Source of the DNA: Gracilaria domingensis
Lineage: Eukaryota; Rhodophyta; Florideophyceae; Gracilariales; Gracilariaceae
Assembly: GCA_022539475.1 (NCBI GenBank)
Contig: VCMS01000050.1
Location: 206,932-270,931, forward strand
Length of the DNA: 64,000 bases
Reading direction: 5' to 3'
A model generated the notes under the pieces. The model did no database searches. It was given only the letters and a program-made list of their open reading frames with translations, and had not been told where the DNA came from. Shown here one piece after another: positions 54,636 to 64,000 of this stretch; position 1 is the stretch's first letter; every line of letters starts with the position of its first letter. The position numbers were made by a program, and so were the translations under genes.

Positions 54636-56330
54636 TCATAATCGGATTGTGAAGACAGGGTCGTGGTAGAGAGAAGTACCAGACCGCTCGACTTCTTCCG
54701 GTGAGGAACTATCTTCATCTTCTTCATGATCATCTTCATTTCCATTATTCGCCACTTCCTCTTCTACTTCTACTTCTGCTTCATGAACTTCAGTTTCTAC
54801 TTCTACACAGTCTTCATGTTCTTCGTCGTCCCTTCCAGAGTTCCTCTCCTCACCTTTCCCATTGTTTCCAGCTGCCCTAAGGGGAGGATGAGGTGGTTGA
54901 AGGCTAGCGTCTGTCGTGGAACTCTGAAAAGACGAGGGATTCGGGGAGTGATAGACCGAGTGGTGCTGATCGTCATTCGGCTCAGCTAAACCGCTCAGCT
55001 GGTTATCGGCCTCATCGTTACTGTTGTCAAGACTTATAAACATCACATGGTCTTCATGAGCTTCACTTTGCAATGGAACCGCGAAGGGTTCTTCATCAGC
55101 CGGTGCAGGTATAGGCCAGCCTACTCCGAAACGGAGTATTGGTTCAGAACCGTTGTCCAGCTCTAGGACACCCATTTCTCCATACGGGAGTTCGGAGGTG
55201 TGAGGATGAAGTTGTTCTCTGTCCGGTGGCTGAAGATAATGACGGTAGACTCGAAAGATGGGAGAATCAGGTTCTCGTCTCACATCTTCGGCTCGTAGAA
55301 GAACAACGTCATCCCTGACTGGGACAACAAGATCGCGTTCATGCCCTCCATCCGATGGAGAACCTTCGGAGTCGTCGTCGTCTGCGCTTTTCTCCGATTC
55401 TTCACCGTTCTCAAATTCTCTATTTGCTTCCCCAGGGGTGTGAGCAGTAATAATAGCGGGTTCGGGTTCAACATCATTCACATTCATTTGTCTCATGCCT
55501 TCCTCCAAATTCTGAGGATCAGGAGGGGAGGGGCCTGCCTGACCGAAACTCGTAGCACCAATATTCTCCAGTTCGTTCGTGGATTCCTCTTCGGGTGGTT
55601 GTAAGGAGTCTTGTTCTTCATTCATAGTATTCAAATCATACACTGACGTGTCAACTTTGCCCTTCGAGAAAGCGATTGCGTATTCCTTTTCGTCGCTTCC
55701 CGAACTCTCAGAGAAGAACGATTCTGAAGCGGAAGTGAAATCCTCACTGTCGGTGTGTTCATCCTCTTCGTAGAACACTACACCAGGGCGATGGTAATCT
55801 AGAGGCAAAACAACAGATGCGCCGTCAAATTGCATAGACACTTGCTGAGTACCGAGGTCTAAGCAGGCTTGGAGGGACTCAAGAGCAGGACAGCCAACAA
55901 TCACACTAAAGGGAGGCTTCTCAACGACCAGGAAATCCAATGGGACACGGAGAGAATCAAACTCGAGAGGAACACCGTGCAGGCTTCCCTGAACTAAGGA
56001 TTTGGTCCCGTCTGCAACGACAATCTTCCTACTCAATGGTTTCATCTCCAACGATAACCGGTGGCACAATGCAATAGACATAAGATTAGGGATAGCACCA
56101 GAGTCCAGCAGCGCCTGGGAACTAGTGCCATAGAAAGTAACATTCACCACTTTGAGAGTCTGAGGGAGTGAATAAGTATGAGCGTAACTGACACGCCTTG
56201 ACGAGAGACCTCGGGAGAGAATTCGTCGAATGTCTTTCTTGGCCTCGTCCACATCGCCGCGAACTAATTGACCAAAATGTGATGCCAGAAGGGGCTCTCG
56301 CCAATTCTTCGTAGATGTTATATTTCCCAA
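54636..56330 (-). pseudogene. Gypsy protease and long acidic region
   Basis: 'ALLDSGAIPNLMS' gives the retropepsin Asp at 56103-56105, followed by 'VVADGTKSLVQGSL' and 'SVIVGCPALES'. A region of nearly 400 residues rich in Glu, Asp and Ser follows (for example 'EEVANNGNEDDHEEDEDSSS') before the RT. Such acidic linkers are unusual in chromoviruses. A stop (TGA 54636-54638) and a further frame loss near 54600 separate it from RT. The start is in a different frame from Gag. Confidence 0.75.
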
Positions 56331-57541
56331 CGTGTTCCTGCATCTTCACCCTCAGGGAGTTCCCTTTAGACTTCTTCCCAGTGCCCTTCCTGGTCCTTGT
56401 CGACTTCTTGGGAGGGCCTTCGGCTCGCTGAGAAGCAGTCCTGGTGGTATGGGATTCAGCAAACATTGCACGGGAAATCCCTGAAAGAGGGCCAGTTCGC
56501 GATTGCTTGGGCAGAGGCTCCCCTTCCGCGTCTCTTTTCGCGGTAGTTACGGGATCTTCATCATCTGAAGGGTCAGCAATCAAAACGGAGACTTGTTTCC
56601 GGCTTGTGCTCTGGGAACCTCGTTTCTCACTCAGCAACTTCTCTCTATCTGATTCGGACTTCACATCTTCAAATGCAACTTTTCGCACAAAATCGGTGTT
56701 ATTATCCCTCCAGCACGGAGCTGTAGAGTGACCTAACTTGCCACAATTACCACATCGTGGGCCTCGATGTGGATTAAGCTCACAACTTGCCGCAAAGTGA
56801 CCGGGTTGGCTGCAATACGAACAAACTCTTTCCGTATCCTGACGTCCGGTGGCAGTCGCAGCGCTCTGAGTCTTCTTCACTAGGAGGTGCAACTGTGCCA
56901 TCTGGTCAACCAACTGATCCACTTTCGACTCCAGCGGACTAGGACGAGCAGGTTCCTTAGCACGTTGAAGAATGTGCTTTGCTGTTGGGAAAGCGTTAAG
57001 GGTACCATACATCCCGAGAGCTTTCTTTCCACCCAAGAAAGTCCTTAACGAGGGCCTTCAAGAATTCATAGTCATCTGCTCCACGGAATATGACAAACTG
57101 CGCAAGATCTGCAAACTCCATGACAGCGTTTCGTAGTAACCCGAACTTAGCTTTCGAGTTAAAACCTGCCTGATCGAAGAAAGAGTCCATCTTCTTCAGG
57201 GACCCTAGCAGATCGACGTAACCTAAACGTGCCGAAACTGCCCGGCGAATCCTCTCCGCCGGTTCCTCGATTGCACCGAAACCTTCGATCAAAGCGAACT
57301 TCACCTTCTGATAGTCCTTTGCTTCAATCGAAAGAGAGCCATCAACAGCATAGTTGTCATAGTAGAAGTCAAACGCTTCACCCTCAAGATAGCTGAGCAA
57401 GTTCATAGCCGGAACACTATCCTCTTCGTTGGGGGTAGCGAAATTCTCGAAGTAAAAGAGAAACTTCCTTAAGTCGACGGCAGAACCATCGAAGGAAATC
57501 ACACCAGATTCAGGAGAGCCAGGCGCTCCTCGAGAGTACCA
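56331..57541 (-). pseudogene. Gypsy Gag with two zinc knuckles
   Basis: Gag starts in the 5' LTR (the frame opens at 57613, before the LTR end at 57542) and reads across the primer-binding site. 'GSAVDLRKFLFYFENFA' and 'FVIFRGADDYEFLKALV' are capsid-like. A frameshift near 57030 leads to the second part. That part has two CCHC knuckles, 'CSYCSQPGHFAASC' and 'CGNCGKLGHSTAPC' (56713-56823), and basic RNA-binding stretches. A second frameshift near 56315 leads to the protease frame. Confidence 0.8.
57520..57541 (-). promoter_or_regulatory. Primer-binding site of the gypsy element
   Basis: TGGTACTCTCGAGG on the minus strand begins directly at the LTR end. The tRNA was not identified. The gag frame crosses it. 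Confidence 0.55.
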
Positions 57542-59239
57542 TGTGGACGCCACTTTTCGTAAGCAAACGGAACGGCGCGGGTGATGACAAACCCATGGAG
57601 AGCAACACAACAAATGCCCGAGAGTACCAGCCTAAACGGCGAAAGATAATACGGTAGCTAAGCGATAAACGCAACAGCCGCACAACAGAACTAAAGCCAC
57701 ACGGCCTGTCTCAATGTTCACGTCGAAATCAGAAACCGAACACAGAGGCGCAGGCCAATTAGCTCGTAGACGCACCGCACGTCCCACGTTCGTACGGCGA
57801 ACAAGGGCGTCGGTACGATGAGAACCGTCGCAGTGTGCAGACAATCCCAACGCAGGGCCACACACTACAACTTCAAGGAGGAGGGCGGAAGACCGAGCCG
57901 CCCGTAGCGAGAAAGAAAGAGGGAGGGGGAGAAGGTTGATGGCAGGAGAGCACAAACCGTGCTAAAGAGAAGTGTGGATACCAAAAGGGAGAGGCGACGA
58001 CGGAGATGGAGAGGGATGAGAGAGGGTTGGGGGGTCGTCGTGAGGGGAGAAGTGGTCTGCCCGAATCACTTTGGCTGCAAAGCCTCGAGCTCGGGGGTTT
58101 ATATATACAATTCCTGTGGTTTGTATACCCTTTTTTTTAACTTGCTCACCGTCTAGTAATAAATACCCTAGTGCTGCTCACCATCCATAGCATGTAGTGA
58201 TGTCGACTTACGATCCTTTATTATGTAGGTCGATGGTTGGCCGTTGGTGATCTGGTGCTTCAGTCATGTGGGGGGGTGTCTTGGGCATTGTCACATTGGA
58301 GTGTTAATTTGTTCGTCCGTGCTATCGAATGCCATCTCAAGGTCCGATTGTGTCGCCGCGCGCAGCGTGCGAGTAGCGTCACGGCAGACGACAAGCGTGC
58401 CATGGCTTTGAAAGGGCAGAACGCGACGCGCAGCGAAGGAGCGCGGCACCCGCTAAGGTGATGATGCGGTGCGCCCAGCAGCGCGGCGGCGGCGACGCTT
58501 CTTCTTACGGCGGCACGGCGGCGGCGGCGCTTCTTCATGCAGCGGCGCAGCGGCAATTTTCGAGGCCGTCGCGCCTCGGCGGCGGGACGGCACGGCAAAG
58601 AAAATTTTCTTCTCTGGCGCACCGCGGCGCGGGGCGGCAGCGGCGTCGCTTCTACCTCCAGCGGCGCGGCGGTGGCCACGCTTCGTCATGCAGCGACGCG
58701 GCGATGGCGACGCTTCTTCTTACGGCTGCGCGGCGGCGGCGGCGCTTCTTAATGCAGCGGCGCGGCGGCGACGCTTCTTCTTACGGCGGCGCGGCGGTGG
58801 CTGGGCTTTTTCATGCAGCGGTGCGGCTGTGGCGACGCTTCTCCTTGCAGTGGCGCGGCGGCGGCGACGTTTCTCGTCGTGGCGGCGGCGATGCTTCTTC
58901 TTTCGGCAGCGCGGCGGCGCCGCTTTTCCCTGCGGCGGAGGCGAGCCTTTTTCTTGCCCCGGCGCGGCGGCAATTTGCGCGGCCGTCGCGCCTCGGCGGC
59001 GCGACAGCACGGCAAAGAACATCGTCTTCTCTGGCGTGCCGCAGCGCGGGGCGGCCCAGTTCGTTTCTGGCGCACCGCCGCGCGGGGCTGCGCGCGGCTT
59101 GAGGGTTGTTAGAGGCGGGGAGAGGAAAGTTCAGCTTCCATGCCGCATTTTTTTTATCTTCCCGATGAGATCAGAAAAAAAATCGGTGGGAGTGTGTCCT
59201 AGGGAGTCTCAGGACACACCCTCTAGAAATGCCTCCACA
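57542..59239 (-). repeat. Gypsy 5' LTR (1698 bp)
   Basis: It matches 49014-50574 but is 137 bp longer, mainly through the GC-rich minisatellite. It carries the start of the Gag frame ('MLCCSPWVCHHPRRSVCLRK'). Confidence 0.92.
58470..59075. repeat. GC-rich minisatellite, longer copy
   Basis: This is the same degenerate GCGGCGGCGACGCTTCTTC array as at 49955-50420, with additional units. The overlapping long ORFs are not genes. Confidence 0.85.
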
Positions 59240-59244
59240 TGACA

Positions 59245-59842
59245 AGACTCTTTTCGATGAAAGCCGGTTAATTGCTGCAAGTCCATTCTAACACTGCATC
59301 AAAACGCAGTGTATACGTCACTCTAAAAAATCTTACGGTTATTAGGGGGCATGCTGTGATAATATCTGAGTTTGATTTGAAATAATTTCTTGCGGACAGC
59401 TCGGCCTCGCTGACGCGTCATCATGAGCAAGACGTGTCATCGCCCCGTTGAACACATGTGACAGGAACAATGCTGTGACGCGTGCATGGATGGGTACGCA
59501 TACAGTTGCCCTATGTAATGTAAGCCTTAGTTTACGATTATGTGATGTGAAGGTTACGTTACAGCGCTGTACTTTAAGGCTTACACCACATCTCCGAAAG
59601 TGAATTTATGATTGTTTTAGAACTACAGTTCATGCAAGAAGACCAATGGGTGCAGCCAAAAATTCCTAGTTTCTTAAATGCTACAAAGGCAGTAACTGCC
59701 GCGCTGGCAGGACACAGCCAAACTGGTTACACAATTGACGTTGTAACCACTGGCTGTCTTTTTGCAGGTATGCATAACAAGCGAGTAGTCTTCGAGTGGC
59801 CTCCCGCGCTCTAGGCTGCAACGGCCGTTTCGGTTTCGTCAG
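59245..59842 (+). promoter_or_regulatory. Former shared upstream region of two divergent genes
   Basis: This DNA adjoined the start of the kelch-like gene before the LTR element inserted. TGACGCGTCA (59411-59420, a palindromic CRE/ATF-like site) and TGACGCGTGC (59476-59485) are present. A 68-codon ORF (59608-59814) contains a possible 3' splice site (TTTTTGCAG at 59759-59767). None of this is proved regulatory. Confidence 0.3.
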
Positions 59843-60862
59843 ATGTTCAGCTTCAACCGAAATCGCGCGCTAAACTACGAACTGAAAGAAAACAGGTTCT
59901 TTATCGACAAAATGACAGGACAAGTGCTACGAATAGAAAATTTGGTTCATATCGGAAACGAAGAAGCGTATCTATTGGCAGAAGAAGAGAGTGACAATTC
60001 TGGTGATCTCGATGTAACGCAGGAATCCAACGCACTAAAGGCAAAGAATGCTAAAGCCCCTAACAAGGACCATCAAAATCCTTTAGGTCCACAAACACCA
60101 ACTCAACCTACGCCTGCAGTCCAACATGACGAAGAAGAAGACAGTATAGAACCAGCCACGAAGAGTAAGAAGAAAAAAGAAAGAACAGCCAACGCCATGA
60201 ACTACACAGTAGGAGACGTACATGTTCTGTTAGATATCATCGAAGAACATGAATCAACGGGCATGAATGGATGGGCATTGGTCTACCGCGATTACAATAG
60301 ATACGCGTACCAGAATCAAAGACCACGAGGAAAATGAGAGGCACTTAAAAAGAAGTATAATAAACATCAGTACTACCAGAAGCGAACGGGCGACCCCACA
60401 TGTCCTGATTACGTTCGACGTGCGAAAAACATACAGAAAGAAATCCTTTCAAAAACGGTTTGTCAAACATACAACTCTAATCGCGAGGAATACATCGGAT
60501 TCTCTGTCGTAGAGAATGAGGCTGTTGAAAGAGCTTTGGAGGCACAAAACGTTGACGACAATCGTGAACATAATGTTATTGCGAGTACGAAAAAGCGACC
60601 ACTGAACAGAGCATCTTACTTTTCCCCCTCGAAGCGACGTGAGCTCGAGCTCCAAGACACAATGAAAGACCTGACAAAAAGTATGAAAGAATTATACGAC
60701 GTCCAGACTCGTCGTGAAAAACAACAGTTAGTGGTGGGAGGCAGAGATATGGATTCCTTAGTAAAGGAGGTGGTCGAGCAGAGTCGATATACTATTCAAG
60801 CAATTGTCACCTCATCGATTGAAGAAATCATCAAACGTGTGATGGACAAATCCCACAATTGA
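59843..60862 (+). pseudogene. Myb/SANT-like (DUF6818-type) protein with an internal TGA
   Basis: The ATG at 59843 opens a 339-codon frame with a single TGA at 60335-60337. Before it, 'NYTVGDVHVLLDIIEEHEST' and 'GWALVYRDYNRYAYQ' match the first helices of a Myb/SANT-like domain. After it, 'LKKKYNKHQYYQKRTGDP' and 'CPDYVRRAKNIQKEI' complete the pattern I know from DUF6818 proteins of oomycetes and algae. The stop falls where related proteins often have Trp. An acidic/Lys-rich linker precedes the domain, and a coiled-coil tail ('ELELQDTMKDLTKSMKELYD') follows. It would bind DNA in the nucleus. It diverges from the kelch-like gene. It is probably a recent pseudogene. Confidence 0.5.
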
Positions 60863-61011
60863 GAGACCTGCTGCGAGACAGCTTCGCCACACCACGCACT
60901 GCAGAGAAAATCAACCGAGTGCGAACAGAAAGGGAGCGGTAGAGCAGAGTGCCATGCGAGGATGCCATTTGAGTTTTGAATTTCGATGTTGGATTTGATG
61001 CGTAAATTGAA

Positions 61012-61265
61012 CTATCTGCTTAGCATCGACAGCTCTTCGTCGCGGAGGTGAGCAATGTAGTGGTGAACTCCAAAAAGAAGGCCACGGGTCCTTGCGGAGG
61101 GATCCGTGCCGCGAGCCAGCGTGGAGCTGTTGCGAATTTGCCTGTCGACAGGCCATGAGGGGCAGAAACAGTCCTGTGAACAGAAGTAACTCTCGGCGAT
61201 GAATTCCTTTACATAACTCACGCAGATGGGGCAGCGCAGGCACACGTCGCTGCCGCAGACAAGAA
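61012..61265 (-). pseudogene. Zinc-finger fragment resembling the MetAP1 N-terminus
   Basis: 'CLRCPICVSYVKEF' followed by 'SYFCSQDCFCPSW' resembles the C6H2 MYND-like finger of type-1 methionine aminopeptidase, which helps dock the enzyme at the ribosome. A Cys ('LVCGSDVC') lies just before. The Cys spacing is stretched by about three residues. The catalytic pita-bread domain is not found downstream. The frame ends at 61012. The rest of the upstream frame shows no match. It is a fragment at best; a different zinc-finger protein is possible. Confidence 0.3.
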
Positions 61266-61499
61266 ACGGTTACAGCATGGCCCATGAATTGCGTGGGCGG
61301 CGGGGCGAAAACGTGCGCCCGGCGAAGGCGCTCGGCGAGCGAGCTAACAACCCAGCAGACACAATCCGGAACATTCGGCGCCGTACGGAGCGCGAGGCGC
61401 CAATCGTGAGGTGCGGCGCCGAAATGGGTGACAAGCAGCTGTTGCCAACAGCATGTTGGAATTAAAATCTTAGATCCCGAACTCTTAAAGTGCGGGCGT

Positions 61500-62690
61500 G
61501 GCGTCGCTTTACATTGCCGCCGTACGCCACGCCGCTCATCGCCGCAGCGCACCCCACCGCTCGTCGTCGCCGCCCCGGTCATCACCGCCACCCCTCTCAT
61601 CGATGCCGTACGGCGCATCGCCCAACGCCTCGGCCCGCCGCGCAGCTCATTTCCGCCATGCGCCGCGGCGCTCATCGCCGTAGTGCGCTCCGGCGCTCAT
61701 CGTCGTCCCGCCGATCTTAGTCGCCCTGCCGTTCATGGCCGCTGTACGCTGCGTCGCTCAACGACTCTGCCTTCCGGGCCAGAGATCGCATCCGCGCGCC
61801 TTGCCCCTCATCGCTACCGAGCCACTCACCACCGCCGTAGGCCGCGACGTTGTTCACCGCCCCGCCGCTCATCGGCGCAGCATCCTGCAGTGCTCATCGC
61901 CTCCCAGCTACTCACCGCTGCCGTACGGCACGTCTCTGATCGCCGTCACGCCTCTCACCGCCGCCGCACGACGCACCACTCATTGGCATTGTGCGTCGCG
62001 CCGCTCACGGCCGCCGTACGCCACGTCGCTCATCGCCGCCGTGCCGCCCATCGGCGAAGCACTCCGCACCGCTCATCGCCACCGTACGCCCCGCCGCTCA
62101 CCGCTGCCACGCGCGTTGCCACTCATGGCCGGCGTGCCGCTCTTCGCCACCGCGCCGCTCATCGCCGCCGTACGTCTCCTCGCCGATCGCCGTTGCGTCT
62201 CTCAACGCCGCCGCACAACGCACTGCTCATTGCCACTGTACGGCTCGCCGCTCACCGCTGCCGCGCGCTTTGCTCCTCATCGCCGGCGCGCCTCTCAGCG
62301 CCGCCGTACGCCGCCTCTCCACTGACCGTCGCCGTACGCTGCCTCCGTGATTGCCACTGCCTGATTCGTCGTCGCCGCTTGTCGATGGTGCTCATTGTCG
62401 CCGCGCCGCTCATCGTCGGCGATTGCCGCCACACCACTCACCGCCACCGTACGCAGCTCCGCTCATCGCCGCCACGCCACACGTCGCCGCTGCGCCGCTC
62501 ATAGCTGCCGTACGCGGCGTCGCTGATCTCGGTCGAGCCCCTCTCCCCCGCTGTTCGCTCCATCGCTGATACCCGCCACGCCGCTTATAGACACAGCACG
62601 CCGATGCCGCACATTGTCTCCGCGCCGCTCATCGAGGCAGCACGCAGATGCCGGTCATTGTCGTCGCGTCGCCGATGGGGTTCCTACAGG
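61500..62690. repeat. Degenerate minisatellite of CTCATCGCCGCCGTACG type
   Basis: About 1.2 kb is built of variants of GCCGCTCATCGCCGCCGTACG with changes and variable spacing. Every frame is long and open on the plus strand (giving Arg/His/Pro/Ser-rich products), so the ORFs are composition effects. The array lies in a GC-rich block that begins near 61000. Confidence 0.8.
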
Positions 62691-64000
62691 GGTAAGTAAT
62701 GTCGGAGGTAGTGGTGTTGGTGCTGGAATGGTAGCACAGGGGAGCACATACGGACAGCAACCAAACAGCCTAGGGGGAGTGGACAAGTTGCGCAAGAAAG
62801 TGGGAGTACTCGTGCAGCATGCGCAACGTCGCCACAGCAGTCGCACCTCGGCATCACCCCCTCCCCCCACGGAGAGAAGGCGCAGAGCACCATGCTGGCA
62901 GCTTCATACCGCTGTGCGCGATACGCAACTGAAACAAAGTGCGCACACGCCATCAGTGGTCTGACGAAGTGGTGCAGTAAGCGCTGTGGCGGCGGCGCTG
63001 CCATTGCGCGCATCTCATGGGCGATGGCGCGCGTCTGCTTCGGCGCATCAAGCAGCAGTATGAGGTGCGATGCGCACTAGGAAACGGCGGCGCATCTTCT
63101 CGCAGTGCATTCAACGGAAGCGTTCCGTGCGGCGCTGGCAAGTGTGCCGATGGACGCCTTCCTGCTTTCCGTGCACTGCTCCGCCACCTCCGTGACCACT
63201 GCATCCTCATCACGCACGCCGCAGCCCGCTGTGCATTGCAACAGAATCACAACCCGCTTATCTAGCTACGGACGTTCGTTCTCACGGCGCGTCCGATGCG
63301 CGTCATCCCTAACTCTGCACGTCGGTCGCGCATCGCGTCACCGACGCCATAACCGCAAGTGCCGGATTGAATCCAGCTTCCAAAGCGGAGATAACCCTAC
63401 CTGCGCTGCAATTACCTCAGCGCGCAGTTACCGCTCCGCGACAAGTCGCTCGAGCCGCACCTGTTGCGCTCCCTCGACACACTGCCTCCATCAGCGCAAC
63501 CGCCGCGCGCCCCACCTGCCGCCAAAGCGCATCGCGCCGCTGCTCGTCGCCACCCTTGAGGTCGTCGGCGGGCAGAGCCGCTTGTGATGGCGCACTTGCT
63601 GGTGCGGATGATGGTCGTGATTCCGTTACAAAACCGCCTGGGGGCGTGCGCGGACATGGCGTGAGCGCGGAGACCTTGTGAACAGTTCTGAATGGAGAAT
63701 ACGCTGGACTAAGAAGCAAAAGATGAAGACTGCTTCTGTGATGGTGCCGCGTTTGCCGCAGATGTGGAGGAGTAGCTCGCGGCGGTTCTCGCTGCGTGTG
63801 CAGACTGGGTCTCTGTCGTTGATGAAGTCGATGTTGGTATCGCCGTTGTGCGCAGCCTAGCTATGGACGCAGATTGCTTACCACCTTGGAACGGTACGGT
63901 ACACGAACGCGATTTGGTTTAAGCCAGCTACCCTCGTCCTGTAGTTCACAAGACGACATGCAACGTCCAGCAGTCGCCCGCGCTTGTAATGATCTCCAGG
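62691..64000. other. GC-rich DNA, no supported gene
   Basis: Overlapping Ala/Arg/Ser-rich ORFs occur on both strands (for example 63105-63587, 63367-63681). None has a recognisable motif and I cannot choose among them. The window ends without a clear feature. Confidence 0.4.

Larger units (their letters stand above)
49014..59239 (-). mobile_element. Complete Ty3/gypsy element, 10,226 bp
   Basis: Direct repeats of 1561 bp (49014-50574) and 1698 bp (57542-59239) have ends TGTGRACGC and GCCTCCACA. A perfect 5-bp target duplication TGACA lies at 49009-49013 and 59240-59244. Gag, protease, RT, RNase H and integrase run on the minus strand from 57.5 to 51.5 kb. An extra ORF lies before the 3' LTR. 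Protease through integrase share one frame, broken by several stops, and an in-frame deletion removes part of the RT. The element is inactive but structurally whole. Confidence 0.93.

Noticed and set aside
58458-59242. ORFs of 214 and 257 codons
   Set aside because: Same minisatellite effect in the other LTR.
60911-61675. 254-codon minus-strand ORF
   Set aside because: No consistent domain; it overlaps the better MetAP1-like frame and the repeat array.
61428-62504. 358-codon ORF
   Set aside because: It is a translation of a degenerate tandem repeat, with no domain and parallel open frames.
1-64000. CRISPR array, rRNA, tRNA genes
   Set aside because: No regular spacer pattern or rRNA sequence was seen. 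Fragments resembling a tRNA B box (such as GGTTCGAACTC at 50710) lack an A box and a foldable cloverleaf.

Overview
The window looks like nuclear DNA of a eukaryote, most likely an alga; a florideophyte red alga is my best guess, by inference only. It has intronless genes with TATA boxes, AT-rich spacers beside GC-rich coding DNA, an algal-type secreted alpha-carbonic anhydrase, a cysteine-rich ephrin-receptor-like protein, and copia, chromovirus and DIRS-like retroelements. No tRNA, rRNA, CRISPR or bacterial operon was seen.

Layout. 1-1551: a copia gag fragment abutting an antisense Helitron-type fragment. 3972-4979: an unrecognised gene relic with two in-frame stops. 7.0-10.1 kb: a decayed DIRS-like reverse-transcriptase element (minus strand) carrying a foldback insertion. 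11.2-12.6 kb: a dead pogo-type transposase. 12.8-13.9 kb: an AT-rich repeat carrying a TA-flanked MITE; a second copy of the repeat at 35.4 kb preserves the empty site. 14.1-33.0 kb: an old copia element split inside its reverse transcriptase by a complete 12.2-kb chromovirus (19280-31431, target duplication ACTCA). 33.6-34.4 kb: a minus-strand ORF resembling tRNA-dependent cyclodipeptide synthases. 36-39 kb: a PIF/Harbinger-like MITE, a long palindrome and a 269-bp tandem duplication. 39.8-43.4 kb: the genic island (carbonic anhydrase, a GC-rich hypothetical protein, the Cys-rich protein). 43.4-48.1 kb: AT-rich and nearly empty. 48.1-60.9 kb: two divergent genes (a kelch/ankyrin-like beta-propeller relic and a Myb/SANT-like gene) pushed apart by a complete 10.2-kb Ty3/gypsy element (49014-59239, target duplication TGACA) that landed 11 bp upstream of one start codon. 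61-64 kb: GC-rich degenerate repeats and gene fragments.

The most notable points are the cyclodipeptide-synthase-like protein, whose catalytic Ser, Glu and Tyr spacing matches the family although eukaryotic members are rare; a roughly 589-codon antisense ORF between pol and the 3' LTR of the chromovirus; an LTR whose ORF runs in frame into the neighbouring host gene; and internal stops that are mostly explicable as C-to-T or G-to-A changes. All family assignments are from reading motifs, without database searches.
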